5,672 nt of DNA from JAUWQU01 sp964605095 (GTDB taxonomy: Bacteria > Planctomycetota > Phycisphaerae > SM23-33): the NCBI GenBank assembly GCA_964605095.1, contig CAZSBS010000288.1, positions 1 to 5,672 of the forward strand. The letters run 5' to 3'. Below, piece after piece: positions 3,868-5,672 of the stretch. A program made the translations under genes and the position numbers. Every line of letters begins with the position of its first letter. Positions within the stretch are counted from its first letter, which is position 1. The notes beneath the pieces are model-generated. The model searched no databases and was not told where the DNA came from. It saw nothing but the letters and a program-made list of their open reading frames with translations.

Positions 3868-5672
3868 ATGTCAACCGACAAAATGGGACACGACCTTAAA
3901 GCGAACACCGCCGGGCTGGAGACATTCAACGCCGCCGGTCCACTATCAGCCGGGCTGCTTCACAAGATCGATGCCTATTGGCGTGCCGCGAACTATCTAT
4001 CCGTCGGCCAGATATACCTCTACGACAATCCGTTGCTCCGGGAGCCGCTGAAGTTGGAGCACGTCAAGCCCCTGGTGGTCGGGCACTGGGGCACGACGCC
4101 TGGCCAGAACTTCATCTACGTGCATCTGAACCGGGGCATCAAGAAGTATGATCTGGATATGTTCTACATCGCCGGTCCCGGACATGGCGGCCCGGCGCTC
4201 GTGGCCAATACCTACCTCGAAGGCAGCTACAGCGAGATTTATCCGAACATCAGCCAGGACGAGGCTGGGCTGAAAAAGCTGTTCACACAATTCTCGTTCC
4301 CCGGCGGGATTTCCAGCCACGTTGCGCCGACAACGCCGGGGTCGATTCATGAGGGCGGCGAGTTGGGATACTCGCTGAGCCATGCCTTCGGGGCCGCGTT
4401 CGACAATCCCGATCTGGTCGTCGCCTGTATCATCGGCGACGGCGAGGCGGAAACCGGCCCCTTGGCGACCGCATGGCAATCCACCAAGTTCCTGAACCCG
4501 ATCACAGACGGGGCCGTGCTGCCGATCCTGCACCTCAACGGCTACAAGATCAGCAACCCGACCGTCCTGGCTCGCGTCGAGCACGAGGAACTGGAGCAGT
4601 TCTTCCGGGGTTGCGGCTGGACGCCTTACTTTGTGGAAGGCGATGAGCCGGAGAAGATGCATCAACTCATGGCCGCCGCCCTGGAAGGGGCCATCGAGGA
4701 TATCCGACGAATCCAAGGCGATGCACGGACCAAGAACGACACCACTCGGCCGCGCTGGCCCATGATCGTCCTGAGGTCACCCAAGGGCTGGACGGGACCG
4801 AAAGTCGTCGATGGCCTACAAGTTGAGGGCACGTTCCGAGCGCACCAGGTGCCACTTCTGGTTGATCCCGAACATCCGGATCATGTCAAGCAGCTTGAAA
4901 GCTGGATGAAAAGCTACAAGGCCGAGGAGTTGTTCGACAAGAATGGTCGCCTCCTACCGGAACTGGCTGAGCTTGCACCTAAGGGCGACCGGAGGATGGG
5001 TGCCAATCCCCACGCCAACGGCGGCGTTTTGCTGCGCGACCTGCGGATGCCGGACTTCCGCGCCCACGCGGTGAAGGTGCCTTCCCCCGGCGCCGTGGAC
5101 GGCCAAGACACGCTCGTGCTGGGCAAGTTCCTGCGCGACGTGGCCAAACGGAATCAGGATCAACACAATTTCCGGATCTTCGGTCCCGATGAGACGCTCT
5201 CGAATCTCCTGGGCGCGGTCTTTGAGGTCACCAACCGTCAGTGGGACGCCCGAGCAGTTCAGAATGATGAATTCCTCGCGCCAGCCGGGCGGGTGCTGGA
5301 CTCGATGCTCAGTGAGCACCAGTGCGAGGGTTGGCTGGAGGGTTACCTGCTCACCGGGCGGCACGGGCTGTTCAACAGCTACGAAGCCTTCATTCGCATC
5401 GTCGACTCGATGTTCAGCCAGCATGCCAAGTGGCTGAAGGTGACGTTGGAACTGCCCTGGCGCCGTAAGATCGCGTCGCTGAACTACCTGCTGGCCTCCC
5501 ACGTCTGGCAGCAGGATCACAATGGCTTTACGCACCAGGATCCCGGCTTCCTTGACCACGTCATCAACAAGAAGGCCGATATCGTGCGCGTGTATCTTCC
5601 GCCCGATGCCAACTGCCTGTTGTCGGTCTTCGATCACTGCCTGCGCAGCCGGCACTATGTGAACGTGGTGGT
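3868..5672 (+). CDS. xfp: Phosphoketolase (xylulose-5-phosphate/fructose-6-phosphate), 3' end outside window
   Basis: A cytoplasmic thiamine-diphosphate enzyme that cleaves xylulose 5-phosphate (and usually fructose 6-phosphate) with phosphate to acetyl-phosphate plus glyceraldehyde 3-phosphate (or erythrose 4-phosphate). The 601 codons present cover roughly three quarters of a family length near 790. Landmarks: VGHWGTTPGQN (71-81), GPGHGGPA (103-110), SSHVAPTTPGSIHEGGELGY (149-168), the ThDP-binding GDGEAETGPLATAWQSTKF (190-208), SPKGWTGPK (304-312), FRAHQVP (323-329), GPDETLSNLL (439-448), EGYLLTGRHGLFNSYEAF (491-508) and SHVWQQDHNGFTHQDPG (544-560). The conserved active-site histidines (GHWG, GHGG, SSH, RAHQ, DHNG) and the glutamate of PDET are all present, so it looks functional. 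ATG 3868 has CAGGAA seven bases upstream. It follows the small membrane gene by 33 bases. Whether acetate kinase follows cannot be seen. Confidence 0.97.
   Translation, partial: MSTDKMGHDLKANTAGLETFNAAGPLSAGLLHKIDAYWRAANYLSVGQIYLYDNPLLREPLKLEHVKPLVVGHWGTTPGQNFIYVHLNRGIKKYDLDMFYIAGPGHGGPALVANTYLEGSYSEIYPNISQDEAGLKKLFTQFSFPGGISSHVAPTTPGSIHEGGELGYSLSHAFGAAFDNPDLVVACIIGDGEAETGPLATAWQSTKFLNPITDGAVLPILHLNGYKISNPTVLARVEHEELEQFFRGCGWTPYFVEGDEPEKMHQLMAAALEGAIEDIRRIQGDARTKNDTTRPRWPMIVLRSPKGWTGPKVVDGLQVEGTFRAHQVPLLVDPEHPDHVKQLESWMKSYKAEELFDKNGRLLPELAELAPKGDRRMGANPHANGGVLLRDLRMPDFRAHAVKVPSPGAVDGQDTLVLGKFLRDVAKRNQDQHNFRIFGPDETLSNLLGAVFEVTNRQWDARAVQNDEFLAPAGRVLDSMLSEHQCEGWLEGYLLTGRHGLFNSYEAFIRIVDSMFSQHAKWLKVTLELPWRRKIASLNYLLASHVWQQDHNGFTHQDPGFLDHVINKKADIVRVYLPPDANCLLSVFDHCLRSRHYVNVV

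Noticed and set aside
3997..4716. Minus-strand open frames opposite xfp (also 4954-5655)
   Set aside because: They are antisense shadows of the phosphoketolase caused by GC-biased third positions; no protein family is recognisable in them.
1..5672. CRISPR array, tRNA, rRNA or insertion sequence
   Set aside because: No regularly spaced short repeats, cloverleaf with CCA-side features, rRNA-like sequence or transposase gene was seen; the only repeat is the pair of RNA elements.

Overview
The window is GC-rich bacterial DNA. Its gene content is a phosphoketolase, a NarL-type histidine kinase with a 'GLCP' stretch in the transmitter, an orphan HicB-fold protein, an MpsC-family (DUF2294) protein and a cardiolipin synthase. 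By recollection this mix fits Planctomycetota-like or similar environmental bacteria; no rRNA or marker gene is present, so the placement is weak.

Layout. (1) 1-634, minus strand: the N-terminal part of a cardiolipin synthase, interrupted at codon 45 by an in-frame TAG and running off the window edge. (2) 635-909: intergenic, some hairpins, no clear promoter. (3) 910-1290, minus: an MpsC/DUF2294 protein with a good sigma70-like promoter at 1395-1423. (4) 1496-1617, plus: copy A of a structured RNA element ending in an intrinsic terminator, followed by a soluble histidine kinase (1666-2589). (5) 2641-2756, plus: copy B of the same element, just downstream of a TATAAT box, followed by a HicB-like gene (2833-3036) and an unrecognised 112-residue gene (3089-3427). 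(6) 3468-3600: a second TATAAT box and a leader rich in competing hairpins. (7) 3616-3834: a 72-residue single-span membrane protein. (8) 3868-5672: a phosphoketolase (xfp), cut by the window edge after 601 codons.

The most interesting object is the duplicated element. Each copy carries the same heptamer (GTCGGCT, or ATCGGCT in the 5' position of copy A) on both sides of a single AGCCGAC. This gives mutually exclusive antiterminator and terminator pairings. Between them lies a predicted three-way junction: its joining strands are conserved while one helix is replaced by a different but still fully paired sequence. This is riboswitch-like architecture placed before two unrelated genes, and I could not match it to a class I know.

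Functionally, the phosphoketolase makes acetyl-phosphate from sugar phosphates. The kinase, HicB-like and small genes look like accessory or stress-regulatory content. Two TAG codons lie inside otherwise continuous reading frames: within cls, and between the small membrane protein and xfp.
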